A program made the position numbers and the translations under genes. 64,000 nucleotides of DNA, taken from Thermoflavimicrobium daqui. Its GTDB lineage: Bacteria; Bacillota; Bacilli; Thermoactinomycetales; Thermoactinomycetaceae. Each line of letters opens with the position of its first letter. Positions within the stretch are counted from its first letter, which is position 1. Location of the stretch: contig NZ_KZ845676.1 of NCBI RefSeq assembly GCF_003313465.1, positions 1 to 64,000 of the forward strand. Direction: 5' to 3'. Of this stretch, positions 63,952 through 64,000 are shown one piece after another. The notes beneath the pieces were generated by a model that did no database searches, was not told where the DNA came from, and saw only the letters and a list, made by a program, of their open reading frames with translations.

Positions 63952-64000
63952 TAGTTAATTATTTTATTTAAAAAAGATGTTGACTTATTCACTTGTGCAT

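Overview
The window looks like chromosomal DNA of a low-GC Gram-positive bacterium of the Bacillales. The evidence is purine-rich AGGAGG-type ribosome binding sites, frequent TTG and GTG starts, a T-box leader on argS, a LutABC lactate operon, a FruR-FruK-FruA operon, QueCDEF and a CshA-type RNA helicase. A member of the Thermoactinomycetaceae is possible, but the sequence alone does not fix the family. No plasmid or phage replication genes, integrases, complete insertion sequences, tRNA genes or CRISPR arrays were seen.

Layout. 1-421 is the end of an rRNA operon (23S 3' end, 5S, terminator). 962-5966 is a small-molecule gene set: an argininosuccinate-lyase-like enzyme, a cysteine-synthase-like PLP enzyme, an ATP-grasp ligase and a threonine aldolase, followed by a broken piece of a malonyl-transferase gene. 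5989-9591 holds a MarR regulator, a GNAT protein, a membrane protein, uracil-DNA glycosylase and a DoxX protein. 9661-16027 holds a cupin regulator, a sodium-coupled transporter with its tiny small subunit, and lutABC. 16136-20908 holds argS with its T-box leader and the queuosine-precursor genes queE, queC, queD and queF.

21243-27055 is the most unusual block: acyl carrier protein, ATP-grasp ligase, glycosyltransferase-like protein (apparently starting at ATT), radical SAM/SPASM protein and two divergent KAS III-like proteins in one tight operon. It reads as an uncharacterised natural-product or cofactor pathway built on an amino acid or other acid activated onto a carrier protein.

27342-44837 is a defence-island-like block. 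It has a three-gene helicase/AddB-like/helicase operon, then a methyltransferase-like/specificity fusion that lacks the catalytic motif, a complete type I restriction system (hsdM, hsdS, hsdR with an extra C-terminal module), and a RelE-like/SF1 helicase fusion. The hsd part is visibly richer in G+C than its surroundings, except for the two target-recognition parts of hsdS.

45120-64000 returns to household genes: small exported or unknown proteins, a fatty-acid hydroxylase family protein, an APC permease, fruRKA, cshA, a methionine gamma-lyase behind a good sigma-54 promoter, an MDR oxidoreductase with a divergent TetR gene, a TyrR-like sigma-54 activator (the likely activator of the lyase), and a short-chain fatty acid transporter. 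Two short dispersed repeats occur in intergenic DNA.
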